64,000 nucleotides of DNA from Geomonas anaerohicana. Lineage in GTDB: Bacteria > Desulfobacterota > Desulfuromonadia > Geobacterales > Geobacteraceae. Within the stretch, counting starts at the first letter, position 1. The number at the start of each line of letters is the position of its first letter. The DNA is taken from assembly GCF_016458305.1 (NCBI RefSeq), contig NZ_JAEMHL010000014.1, positions 1 to 64,000 of the forward strand, in the 5' to 3' direction. The position numbers and the translations under genes are program-made. This document shows, piece after piece, positions 14,757 through 22,231 of the stretch. The notes beneath the pieces are model-generated. The model was given only the letters and a program-made list of their open reading frames with translations, was not told the DNA's origin and searched no databases.

Positions 14757-15554
14757 TCAGCCTGTGAGGCGCCCACCCTGGTTGTTGTCGTTTTTCCGGA
14801 GCCCTTCGAACCAGCCAAAGGCGACCGGGTAACGTATGTCATGCTCGCCGTCGAAGATCTCGAAGAAGAAGCGCTCGGCGCCGACCCGCTCCATTTCCCC
14901 GATCAGGCGCCGGCTGTGCCGCCAGGACACCAGGGGGTCGAAACGGCCGTGATGCAGCGAGAGGTTGACTCGGGAAAGCTGCTCGGCCATGTTGATCGCG
15001 GAACGTTCCCGGTACTCCCGGTCCACCTCGTCGCTCGCCCCGGGTGCACCGCCGCAGCACGCCTCGATATGGGGTGCGTACTCCTGATTTTCCCCGTGCC
15101 ATGCGGCAAGGTCGGTGATGGGGACCCATGAGCTGACGCCCTTCCACAACTCCGGCGCTGCGGCCGCCGCAAGGAGAGCCGCCATGCCGCCACCACTGCC
15201 GCCCAGAAGGAAGAGATTGCCCCGGTCAATCGGGTAGCGCTTCGCGACCGCCTCTACGCCGTCCAGTATGTCCCGTACCGCCAGGGCCGATCCGGCCGTT
15301 TGCCGGGCCCTCCTGTTGGTGACCAGGTTGGGTCCGCGAAACTCGGGCAGGAGCAGAGCCCAACCTCGCTCCCGGCACAAGGGCAGCATGCCCTCCAGCT
15401 GGTTGTAGCGGTCGTAGCTCCAGGTGTGCAGTCCTACTACCAGCGGTACCGGTCCGGTGCCGCCGGGGTGGTAGAACAGGGCGGGCTCGCTGCCGCCATC
15501 CCCGCTCGAGACAAAGGTGATTTCTATTACGCCATCCGGGAGAGTTGCCTTCAT
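14757..15554 (-). CDS. Alpha/beta hydrolase, prolyl-oligopeptidase/dienelactone-hydrolase-like
   Basis: 265 residues from the ATG at 15554, the start that begins a folded hydrolase strand (MKATLPDGVIEITFVSS) and has CAGGTG upstream; longer in-frame starts add low-complexity sequence. The nucleophile elbow is GGSGGGMAALLAA (GxSxG). The acid lies in HHGRFDPLVSW and the histidine in DGEHDIRYP, so the Ser-Asp-His triad is intact. No signal peptide, so cytoplasmic. Known relatives cleave peptide or ester bonds; the substrate is unknown. It stands alone, divergent from the Ala/Lys-rich secreted protein. Confidence 0.8.
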   Translation of the reverse strand: MKATLPDGVIEITFVSSGDGGSEPALFYHPGGTGPVPLVVGLHTWSYDRYNQLEGMLPLCRERGWALLLPEFRGPNLVTNRRARQTAGSALAVRDILDGVEAVAKRYPIDRGNLFLLGGSGGGMAALLAAAAAPELWKGVSSWVPITDLAAWHGENQEYAPHIEACCGGAPGASDEVDREYRERSAINMAEQLSRVNLSLHHGRFDPLVSWRHSRRLIGEMERVGAERFFFEIFDGEHDIRYPVAFGWFEGLRKNDNNQGGRLTG

Positions 15555-15866
15555 GTCGCACCTGCGTTTTCGGATCATCGCTACTGCGCCGGCTGAGCCG
15601 GCTGCACGGAAGAAGGCGGCGCCGCGCTTCCGTCGGGCCGAGCCCGATGTGCGATGTTTGTAACAGTCTACAGAAAAACAGTCAAGAATTATTTTAAAAT
15701 ACAGCGCCACTTCTTTAGTCATACGCCGTTAAATAACAACACCAGGGCCTTCTTACCTCATTTGAGGTACCAGAAGAAGCAAATAAGGCATCTGTTTGTC
15801 ACCCCGGCGCAACAAGCAAAATACCATCTCCTTTAAAATCGCCCCCTTGGCACCTCCAGCAAAAGC
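15555..15866. other. Gene-free stretch between the hydrolase and the sigma-54 promoter
   Basis: AT-rich around 15660-15760. It presumably holds the promoter of the leftward hydrolase gene. No RNA structure, repeat or ORF could be supported. Confidence 0.4.
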
Positions 15867-15882
15867 TGGCACGGCTAATGCT
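15867..15882 (+). promoter_or_regulatory. Sigma-54 (RpoN) promoter
   Basis: TGGCACGGCTAATGCT matches TGGCACR-N4-WTGCW, with the invariant GG and GC separated exactly as required. The predicted start is near 15893, about 30 bases before the ATG of the Ala/Lys-rich gene. Transcription would need an enhancer-binding activator; no activator gene is adjacent. Confidence 0.8.
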
Positions 15883-15924
15883 ATAGAAGGACAGAAGTTC
15901 AAATTCCTACTAGGAGATTTTCAC

Positions 15925-16155
15925 ATGAAAAAGATCGTTTCTTCCGTAGTTGCTGCTCTCGTTGCTGTTGCTTTCGCTGGTGTTGTTTTCGCTGCTGACG
16001 CTGCTCCGGCTGCCGCTCCGGCTGCTGAAGTGAAAAAAGAAGAAAAAGCTCCGGTGAAGAAAGCTGCTAAGAAGAAAAAAGCAAAGAAAGCTGCTAAGAA
16101 AGCCGAGAAGAAAGAAGCTGCTCCGGCTGCAGAAGCTGCTCCGGCTGCTAAGTAA
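15925..16155 (+). CDS. Secreted alanine/lysine-rich low-complexity protein
   Basis: A 76-residue protein preceded by AGGAG. A signal peptide (MKKIVSSVVAALVAVAFAGVVFA, cleavage after about 23) is followed by a mature part made almost only of A, P, K and E: AAPAAAPAAEVKKEEKAPVKK, then lysine-alanine repeats that look like a histone H1 tail, then an EAAPAAEAAPAAK end. Strongly cationic and probably disordered in the periplasm or outside the cell. It has a near-consensus sigma-54 promoter and its own terminator, so it is a single-gene unit. Possible roles in surface charge, metal or polymer binding are speculation. Confidence 0.8.
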   Translation: MKKIVSSVVAALVAVAFAGVVFAADAAPAAAPAAEVKKEEKAPVKKAAKKKKAKKAAKKAEKKEAAPAAEAAPAAK

Positions 16156-16177
16156 TTCACTTTTCACCTGTAGCATC

Positions 16178-16214
16178 AAAAGCCGCCCGTTGGTCGACAT
16201 CGGGCGGCTTTTTT
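16178..16214 (+). terminator. Terminator of the Ala/Lys-rich gene
   Basis: A 12-base stem AAAAGCCGCCCG with CGGGCGGCTTTT, an 11-base loop and a T-run: a strong intrinsic terminator. Confidence 0.9.
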
Positions 16215-16282
16215 AGTATCACCTGTAGCACGCTGTAAGGTAGCGACTCGCCCCGCGTCGGGGGGCACCTCAGGGGTGTATC

Positions 16283-16612
16283 ATGCGGAAGTTCCTCAGC
16301 ACCGGGCAGGGATGGGTAACGGCAGGATATGTGCTGGTCGTGGTGCTGGGCTACGTCGACTACCTGACCGGCGACTATTCCCTATTGCTCTTTTACCTCG
16401 CCCCGGTGTCCCTGGTTGCCTGGCAGGGAGGGAGGCGCGGTGCACTGCTGGTATCACTGCTGGCAGGCCTTGCGCGCTACGTCTCCGACTATTACAGCCA
16501 CTCAGCATTGACCTTCAAGCCCTGGCAATCCATGGAAGACACGGCGCTGATCGTCGCGGTTGCCTTCCTGGTCCTGGTGATGAAGAAACTGATGACCGAG
16601 AGCCGGGTGTGA
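16283..16612 (+). CDS. Small polytopic membrane protein, sensor-like N-terminal domain
   Basis: A 109-residue protein with three or four hydrophobic helices at about 11-31, 34-52, 53-70 and 87-102. Segments such as GYVDYLTGDYSLLLFYLAPVSLVAWQGGRRGAL resemble the membrane domains found ahead of many histidine kinases and cyclases, but no kinase or output domain follows, because the stop is a single base before the opposite-strand kinase gene stop. The preceding CTCAGGGGTGT is a weak ribosome-binding site. It is either a free-standing membrane domain or a truncated sensor. Confidence 0.65.
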   Translation: MRKFLSTGQGWVTAGYVLVVVLGYVDYLTGDYSLLLFYLAPVSLVAWQGGRRGALLVSLLAGLARYVSDYYSHSALTFKPWQSMEDTALIVAVAFLVLVMKKLMTESRV

Positions 16613-17875
16613 TCAACCGGTAATGAGAATGGCCCTGAAATCGTTCACGTTGGTGAGCGTCGGGCCGGTCACCAGCGTTTCACCAAGTGCGGCAAAGAAG
16701 CCGTGCCCGTCGTTGTCATCGAGGCTGTTCCTGGGGTTGATCCCCAGTTCCCAGGCCCGCGACAACAGGTCCGGGCTCACAAAGCCCCCCGCCGTCTCTT
16801 CCTGTCCGTCCACCCCGTCGGTATCACCCGCCACCGCATAGATTCCCTTTTCACCTTGCAGCGCCAGCGCGAGCGCCAACAGGAACTCCACGTTGGGTCC
16901 GCCACGTCCGCTGCCGCGCACCGTCACCGTGGTCTCCCCTCCCGACAACACGACGCAGGGCGCGGCAAAAGGCTGCCGGCGCCGTGCCACCTGCAGTGCC
17001 AGCGCCGCCAGCACCTTGGCCACCTCTCTCGATTCACCTTCGATCCGGTCACTGAGAATGTGCGCTGCTATGCCGTTGGCCTGCGCAACCTGCGCCGCCG
17101 CTTCCAGCGCCGCCTGCGGCGTGGCGACCAGGCGGAACTGCGCGCCGCCCAGGCGCGGGTCGTCCGGCGACACCGATTCGCCGCGCCCGGACTCCAGACA
17201 GTCGCGCAACGAGTCGGGCAGCCGGATGCGGTAACGGTCCACGATGGCGAGTGCATCGGCACAGGTGGTAGGGTCGCCGACCGTGGGGCCGGAGGCGATA
17301 TCGGCAGGACCATCGCCGGGAACATCGGAGATGGCCAGGGTGAGCACGCGGGCCGGGTGGCAGGCGGCGGCAAGCCTCCCCCCCTTGATGGCGGAGAGGT
17401 GGCGGCGGACGCAGTTGATCTCGGAGATGCCGGCTCCGCAGCGCAACAACTCCCGGCTGAGCTCCTGCTTTTGCGCCAGGGTAACGCCCGGCAGGGGGAG
17501 CGGCAACAGGGCAGAGCCACCGCCGGAAATGAGACAGATAACGAGGTCGTCGCAGGTGAGACCACGCACCAGTTCCAACATCCTTGCCGCCGCCGCGCAT
17601 CCCGCCTGGTCCGGGACCGGATGCGCGGCGCTCACCACCTCGATGCGCCGGCAGGGCACCTCGTAGCCGTAGCGCGTTACCACGAGCCCCGCCGAGATCT
17701 CACCCTCCCAGGCCTCTTCGAAGGCATGCGCCATGGCTGCCGACGCCTTCCCCGCTCCCACTACGATGAGCCTTCCCCTGGGCGGCGCGGGGAGGTGGCG
17801 CGCCAGGCAGTACTCGGGACGCGCCGACAAAACGGCGGCTTCAAACATCTGCTGCAACAGCTTGCGCGGCTCCAT
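16613..17875 (-). CDS. Glycerate 2-kinase (MOFRL/DUF4147 family)
   Basis: 420 residues from the ATG at 17875, with GGGAGG upstream; longer in-frame starts run into GC-rich repeat sequence. N-terminal domain at about 1-240 with VVGAGKASAAMAHAFEEAW and the SGGGSALLPLP loop; ISDVPGDGPADIASGPTVGDPTT is the family signature. The C-terminal MOFRL domain is at about 300-410 (VLSGGETTVTVRGSGRGGPNVEFLLALAL, AGDTDGVDGQEETAGGFV). Known reaction: ATP-dependent phosphorylation of D-glycerate to 2-phosphoglycerate, feeding lower glycolysis. It is convergent with the membrane protein gene at 16283, without a gap. Confidence 0.93.
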   Translation of the reverse strand: MEPRKLLQQMFEAAVLSARPEYCLARHLPAPPRGRLIVVGAGKASAAMAHAFEEAWEGEISAGLVVTRYGYEVPCRRIEVVSAAHPVPDQAGCAAAARMLELVRGLTCDDLVICLISGGGSALLPLPLPGVTLAQKQELSRELLRCGAGISEINCVRRHLSAIKGGRLAAACHPARVLTLAISDVPGDGPADIASGPTVGDPTTCADALAIVDRYRIRLPDSLRDCLESGRGESVSPDDPRLGGAQFRLVATPQAALEAAAQVAQANGIAAHILSDRIEGESREVAKVLAALALQVARRRQPFAAPCVVLSGGETTVTVRGSGRGGPNVEFLLALALALQGEKGIYAVAGDTDGVDGQEETAGGFVSPDLLSRAWELGINPRNSLDDNDGHGFFAALGETLVTGPTLTNVNDFRAILITG

Positions 17876-17971
17876 GGTTCCTCCCGTACGGTGTTGGTCC
17901 CTCGATAGATACAACAGCGAGGCGCTCCGGCGCAACGGGGAATGCGCACCAAACAAAAAGGTTCGGACTGA

Positions 17972-18000
17972 TCTCCCCCTCCCGCAAGGGGAGGGGGGAC
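17972..18000. repeat. GC-rich CCCTCCC-type dispersed repeat
   Basis: A CTCCCCCTCCCGCAAGGGGAG palindrome, one of several related elements between genes in this window (see 43115, 46790, 53800, 55308, 61275 and 62498). Confidence 0.6.
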
Positions 18001-18038
18001 TCAAAGCAGCTCTCCCCGTAATTCCGGCATGAACCACG

Positions 18039-18066
18039 AAAAAAGCCCGCGGGATGTCCCGCGGGC
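18039..18066 (-). terminator. Terminator of the zinc-ribbon gene
   Basis: A perfect 10-base stem, GCCCGCGGGA with TCCCGCGGGC, and a 2-base centre. An A-run on its left gives a U-run on the minus strand. Confidence 0.8.
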
Positions 18067-18092
18067 CCTTGCGCCACCATCGCTTGCTATCT

Positions 18093-18491
18093 TTAATACT
18101 GCTCCCTCTTGATCCAGCCGTACTTCTCCCCCGCATAGAAGTGACCGTGGCAGGAATAGGGCCCGCTATTGTAGATGTCGACCACCATCACCTCGCCGCA
18201 CACCGGGCAGGGAGGGGTCGGTTGTTCCCTGTTCTTCGCCTCCGCTCTCAGGTCTGCCAGCTGGCTTTCCAGCATCTCGATGCGCGTGACCAGCTCGCGA
18301 TCCAGCAGGTGTTCCAGGCACCCCTGCACGCCGCATCGCTGCTCTTTGCCGTCCACCAGCACCGGATGCTGACACTCGGTGCAGCTGCAGTCGACCTGGA
18401 AATTGCCACACAGCGGGCAGCGGTTCTCTTTGATCTCCGGCAACGCAAAACACCCCGGAGGATAAATGTAGCTCAGAATGGATCGGGGCAT
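18093..18491 (-). CDS. Zinc-ribbon protein with three cysteine clusters
   Basis: 132 residues from the ATG at 18491, with GGGAGGAAGAG upstream. Cysteine pairs: CPLCGNFQVDCSCTEC near 25-40, CGVQGC near 53-58, and CPVCG near 94-98, with CHGHF later. A short helical segment (EHLLDRELVTRIEMLESQLADLRAEA) lies between, likely a dimerising coiled coil. It is probably a cytosolic zinc-binding protein, but no named family is recognised. Its ends match its own terminator, so it is monocistronic. Confidence 0.65.
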   Translation of the reverse strand: MPRSILSYIYPPGCFALPEIKENRCPLCGNFQVDCSCTECQHPVLVDGKEQRCGVQGCLEHLLDRELVTRIEMLESQLADLRAEAKNREQPTPPCPVCGEVMVVDIYNSGPYSCHGHFYAGEKYGWIKREQY

Positions 18492-18766
18492 GTCTCTTCC
18501 TCCCACTGCCAGCCGGCCGCGGCCGATACTGCTGGCCTAAAAGATGTGGAAACGGCACAACGGTTAAAATCCTGCCATAAAAATCTCATAATGCAAAACA
18601 GTACCGGTCAACAACCGGTTGGAAGCGCCACGGAGGAATCTGAGCCGCCGGAACGGGCAACGAGTGGGACAAATCGAAGCCCGCCCTTGGAATTGACAGA
18701 TCTTGTTCTGACAAACCGCACCGATAAGAAGGGGCAAGCAGCACCAATGAAAGATGAGGAGGAACT

Positions 18767-20389
18767 ATGCTGGCAAATCTCAAAGTGGGAACAAAATTGC
18801 TTTCGGCCTTTCTGCTGGTCGCGGTGATGAGCGCGGCGGTCGGCGGCATAGGCATTCTAAAAATCCGTCAGATCGACGACGCCGATACCCATCTCTACGA
18901 GGGGATCACCGCGCCATTGGGCGATGTCGCCCAGATGTCCATCGCTTTCCAACGGGTCCGCATCAACCTGCGCGATTTCGTGGAGGCAAAGCAGGAGGGC
19001 GAACGGCAGGAAGCGCTGGCAACGATACAGAAGCTGCGCAAGGAGGTCGGGGAGCGTGCGGAAAAGTTCAAAAGGGCCCTCGACAACGACGAGGAAAGCA
19101 AGCGCTTCAACGACTTCATTGAGTCGCGCAAGATCTACGGGGGGTACATAGACCAGGTCACCGGCCTGGTCCAGGCAGGCAAGGTCGAGCAGGCGATGGA
19201 CCTCATGCACGGGGAGGCAAAAAAAGCGGCCCTGCACGAACAGGAGCAGCTCAACAAGCTGATGGAACTGATGGAAGGTCAGGGCAAAGCCGCCTCGCAC
19301 GAGAACACGAAAGTGGCTAACGCCGCCGTCCTGGTGATGACCGTGCTCGTGATCGCCAGCTTGATCATCGCCATCGCCTGCGGGTTGGTGATCACCAGGA
19401 TGATTACCAGCCCGCTCCAGGCAGCCGTAGCGGCCGCCAGCGCCATCGGTGCCGGCGACCTCACCGTGACCATCGAGGCCAGCTCCGGCGACGAGACGGG
19501 ACAGCTCATGAATGCACTGAAGGCGATGGCGGCTAACCTGCGCAGCACCATTGGCAGGGTCGCCGACACCTCGGCCCAGGTCGCCTCCGCGTCCAACCAG
19601 TTGCACGCGACCTCGGATCAGATCGCCACCGGTGCCGAGGAGGTGGCGGCCCAGGCCGGCACCGTCGCCACGGCAGGGGAAGAGATGTCGGCAACCTCTT
19701 CTGACATAGCGCGCAACTGCCAGATGGCGGCAGAGGGGGCCAAACGCGCCTCCAGGACCGCCGAAAACGGGGCAGAGGTGGTTCAAGGCACGGTAACGGT
19801 TATGGACCAGATCGCTGCGAAGGTGCAGGAAACTTCCAGGACCGTCGAGAGTCTGGGCGAGCGCAGCGACCAGATCGGGGCCATCATCGGCACCATAGAG
19901 GACATCGCGGACCAGACCAACCTGCTGGCGCTCAATGCCGCCATCGAGGCGGCCCGGGCCGGGGAGCAGGGACGCGGCTTTGCCGTGGTAGCGGACGAGG
20001 TGCGCGCCCTGGCGGAAAGGACCACCAAGGCCACCAGGGAGATCGGCGAGATGATCAAGGCGATCCAGAGCGAGACCAGGGGGGCCGTCGTCGCCATGGA
20101 AGAAGGGGTGCAGCAGGTGCAAAGCGGCACCGCCGAAGCGGCCAAGTCGGGAAGCGCGCTGCAGGAGATCCTGGAGCAGATCAACGACGTGGCCATGCAG
20201 ATCCACCAGGTGGCTACGGCAGCCGAAGAACAGACGGCGACCACCAGCGAGATCTCCAGCAACATCGTGCAGATAACCCAGGTCGTGCAGCAGACCTCGC
20301 AGGGAGCACAGGAATCCGCCGCTGCGGCAGCACAGTTGCGTACCAACTCCGAGGAACTGCAGCAGCTGGTGCACCAGTTCCGGCTTTAG
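18767..20389 (+). CDS. Methyl-accepting chemotaxis protein (4-helix-bundle sensor)
   Basis: 540 residues with AGGAGG before the ATG. First membrane helix at about 10-30, periplasmic four-helix-bundle-type domain at about 31-187, second helix at about 188-209, HAMP at about 210-263, signalling domain to the end. The invariant tip [28 protein letters not shown] lies near 377-405. It ends VHQFRL without a CheR-tethering pentapeptide. Known role: ligand-controlled activation of CheA through CheW. An upstream TTGACA (18693) and a GCACCGATAA box (18718-18727) are present but do not form a clean sigma-70 or sigma-28 promoter. A GC hairpin terminator follows. Confidence 0.95.
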   Translation: MLANLKVGTKLLSAFLLVAVMSAAVGGIGILKIRQIDDADTHLYEGITAPLGDVAQMSIAFQRVRINLRDFVEAKQEGERQEALATIQKLRKEVGERAEKFKRALDNDEESKRFNDFIESRKIYGGYIDQVTGLVQAGKVEQAMDLMHGEAKKAALHEQEQLNKLMELMEGQGKAASHENTKVANAAVLVMTVLVIASLIIAIACGLVITRMITSPLQAAVAAASAIGAGDLTVTIEASSGDETGQLMNALKAMAANLRSTIGRVADTSAQVASASNQLHATSDQIATGAEEVAAQAGTVATAGEEMSATSSDIARNCQMAAEGAKRASRTAENGAEVVQGTVTVMDQIAAKVQETSRTVESLGERSDQIGAIIGTIEDIADQTNLLALNAAIEAARAGEQGRGFAVVADEVRALAERTTKATREIGEMIKAIQSETRGAVVAMEEGVQQVQSGTAEAAKSGSALQEILEQINDVAMQIHQVATAAEEQTATTSEISSNIVQITQVVQQTSQGAQESAAAAAQLRTNSEELQQLVHQFRL

Positions 20390-20400
20390 CTGTCCAGAAA

Positions 20401-20422
20401 GGAGCCGGGCTTTCCCGGCTCC
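20401..20422 (+). terminator. Hairpin after the first chemoreceptor gene
   Basis: GGAGCCGGG pairs with CCCGGCTCC around CTTT, followed by a C/T-rich but not T-only run. It starts 11 bases after the stop codon. Confidence 0.6.
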
Positions 20423-20469
20423 TCCTCCCGCCCCACACTACTGCCACTGTCTCAAGAAGAACCTCTCCC

Positions 20470-20487
20470 TGTCACAACCTCGTCACA
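20470..20487 (+). promoter_or_regulatory. Pho box (PhoB binding site)
   Basis: CTGTCAC, four bases, TCGTCAC: two 7-base repeats with an 11-base period, matching the Pho box pattern (CTGTCAT-N4-CTGTCAT). It lies 110 bases before the first PstS-like gene, in the right direction and in a gene-free gap. Confidence 0.65.
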
Positions 20488-20597
20488 GTCCACTCAAATA
20501 TTAACTTTCAAGTTTCGTTACAGCGTGTCGAATAGAGCACTTGCGGTTAACTGACAATGGGCTTTGATACTTCATCTTGAACCTAGGAGGAATAACT

Positions 20598-21362
20598 ATG
20601 AGAACAATGCGTGTTGCGGCAGCGATTATTGTGTCCGTACTGGCAGGTATCGCCGCCCAGGCCGGCGCCGAGGAGCTGAAGATCGGAGCAGGGGGCGCGC
20701 CCACCGAGAATATCCTGAAGCCGATCCGCACGGCTTTCGAGCAGGCCTCCGGCCTCAAACTCTATATCGTCGCCTCCGGTCCGAAGAACGCTTTCGTGGA
20801 TCTGCAGAAAGGGGACGTGGACGCCGCCGCGGCAGGGCTCAGCTACCAGGACTGGCTGGCGCTGATGAAGAAAGAAGGAGCGGAGGTGGCACAACCGGCT
20901 GCCTTCAACCCCGTCGTCGTCGGCAAGGACAAGATCAAGGTGCTGGTAAACAAGGAGAACAAGGTCAGCCAACTGAGCGCCGAACAGTTGCAGGGGATCT
21001 TCTCGGGGGAAATCGCTTCGTGGAAGGAGGTCGGCGGAGAGGATGTGCCGATCCTGGTGGTGGTCGGCAAGCTGACGCCGGGCACGAACAGCATGTTCTT
21101 CAAGAAGTTTCTGGGTGACAAGGCGGTCGCCAAGGACGTCATCGACGCCACCACGGCCGAGGACGTCAGGCTCAACGTTGCCTCGAACCCCTCCGCCATC
21201 GGCTTCGGCCCCCTCTCCCTGGTGGACGAGTCGGTCAAGGCGGTGCAGGCGCCGGAACTGTCGCGCGACATCACCCTGCTCACCAAGGGAAAGCCCTCGG
21301 CCAAGGTGCAAAAGCTGCTCGACTTCATCAACGGCGAGGGGAAAAAGTACATCAAGCAGTAA
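20598..21362 (+). CDS. PstS-like periplasmic binding protein, copy 1
   Basis: 254 residues from the ATG at 20598, with CTAGGAGG upstream. Signal peptide at about 1-24, cut near QAGA-EEL. The mature domain has the PstS-type order: a glycine loop GAGGAP near the N-terminus, LSAEQLQGIFSGEIASWKEVGG at mid-protein and TPGTNSMFFKKFLG, which stands where PstS has its phosphate-contacting SGT loop. It lacks the longer domain of PstC-linked PstS, and no pstCAB genes follow. The next genes are a paralogue and a chemoreceptor, and a Pho box lies upstream. Inferred: senses phosphate or a similar oxyanion rather than feeding an ABC importer. Confidence 0.85.
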   Translation: MRTMRVAAAIIVSVLAGIAAQAGAEELKIGAGGAPTENILKPIRTAFEQASGLKLYIVASGPKNAFVDLQKGDVDAAAAGLSYQDWLALMKKEGAEVAQPAAFNPVVVGKDKIKVLVNKENKVSQLSAEQLQGIFSGEIASWKEVGGEDVPILVVVGKLTPGTNSMFFKKFLGDKAVAKDVIDATTAEDVRLNVASNPSAIGFGPLSLVDESVKAVQAPELSRDITLLTKGKPSAKVQKLLDFINGEGKKYIKQ

Positions 21363-21430
21363 CGCGTCGGTTGCAGCCGACGCTATTTTCCGTCTCGCTA
21401 GAGACCCACTAAACCAGGAGGGGACGCAGT

Positions 21431-22189
21431 ATGAAAAGAGGTATCATCTGTCTGGCACTTGTTGCATCGATGGCCTTTGTCAGCACCGCCATGGGCGAAG
21501 AGATCAAGGCGGGGGGGGGCGGCGCCCCCATCGACGGCTATCTGAAACCGGTGAAGGAAGCCTTCGAGAAGAGCACCGGCATCACGCTGAACCTCAACTT
21601 CAGCAGCGCTACCCTCGCCTTCAAGCAACTGGTGGCCGGGGAGCTGGACCTTTCCACAGCCGGCCTCGCCTACCCCGACCTGGTAAAGACCGCCAAGAAG
21701 GAAAACATCGAGGTTGCCGATCCCTCCGCCTACGTCGCCACCGAGATCGGCGCCAGCAAGATCTACACGGTGACCCACAAGGACAACCCGGTCGCCGCCC
21801 TAACCATGGACCAGATGAAGGGGATCTTCACCGGCAAGATCACCAACTGGAAGGAGGTGGGAGGCAACGACGCCCCCGTCCTCATCGTGCTTTCCTCGAT
21901 CAACCCCGCCACCAACGCCGCCTTCAAGAAACTCGCCATGGGTGACGCTCCCTTCGCCACCGACGTGGTCGATGCGGGCAGGTTTGAAGACGTGCGCGAA
22001 AAGGTCGCCGCCAACCCGGAGGCCATCGCTTTCGGCCCGGTCACCATGCTGGATGCCACCATCAAGACCGTGAAGACCCCGGACGTGGCGCGGCCGGTGA
22101 TCGTGGTCACCAAGGGCGCACCCTCTGCCAAGGTGCAGAAGCTGATCTCCTTCATCAAGGGTGAGGGACAGCAATACATAAAGCAGTAA
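21431..22189 (+). CDS. PstS-like periplasmic binding protein, copy 2
   Basis: 252 residues, AGGAGG upstream, signal peptide at about 1-20 (cut near AMG-EEI). Clearly paralogous to the gene 68 bases upstream: GGGGAPIDGYLKPV, TMDQMKGIFTGKITNWKEVGG and a common GEG-x-x-YIKQ C-terminus. The ligand loops differ (NPATNAAFKKLAMG in place of TPGTNSMFFKKFLG), so the two may bind different ligands or bind with different strength. Probably co-transcribed with the upstream copy from the Pho-box promoter and with the chemoreceptor 42 bases downstream. Confidence 0.85.
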   Translation: MKRGIICLALVASMAFVSTAMGEEIKAGGGGAPIDGYLKPVKEAFEKSTGITLNLNFSSATLAFKQLVAGELDLSTAGLAYPDLVKTAKKENIEVADPSAYVATEIGASKIYTVTHKDNPVAALTMDQMKGIFTGKITNWKEVGGNDAPVLIVLSSINPATNAAFKKLAMGDAPFATDVVDAGRFEDVREKVAANPEAIAFGPVTMLDATIKTVKTPDVARPVIVVTKGAPSAKVQKLISFIKGEGQQYIKQ

Positions 22190-22231
22190 AGAACACCGGT
22201 TTCCCCAGCGCCCATAGAGTGGAGTAGATGC

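Noticed and set aside
16217-16282. A c-di-GMP (GEMM) riboswitch before the 16283 gene
   Set aside because: The short GC-rich leader lacks the conserved GEMM core and tetraloop receptor pattern.
18718-18727. Sigma-28 promoter for the first chemoreceptor (GCACCGATAA box)
   Set aside because: The -10-like box is good, but no TAAA-type -35 box lies 11-15 bases upstream; left as a remark in the gene entry.
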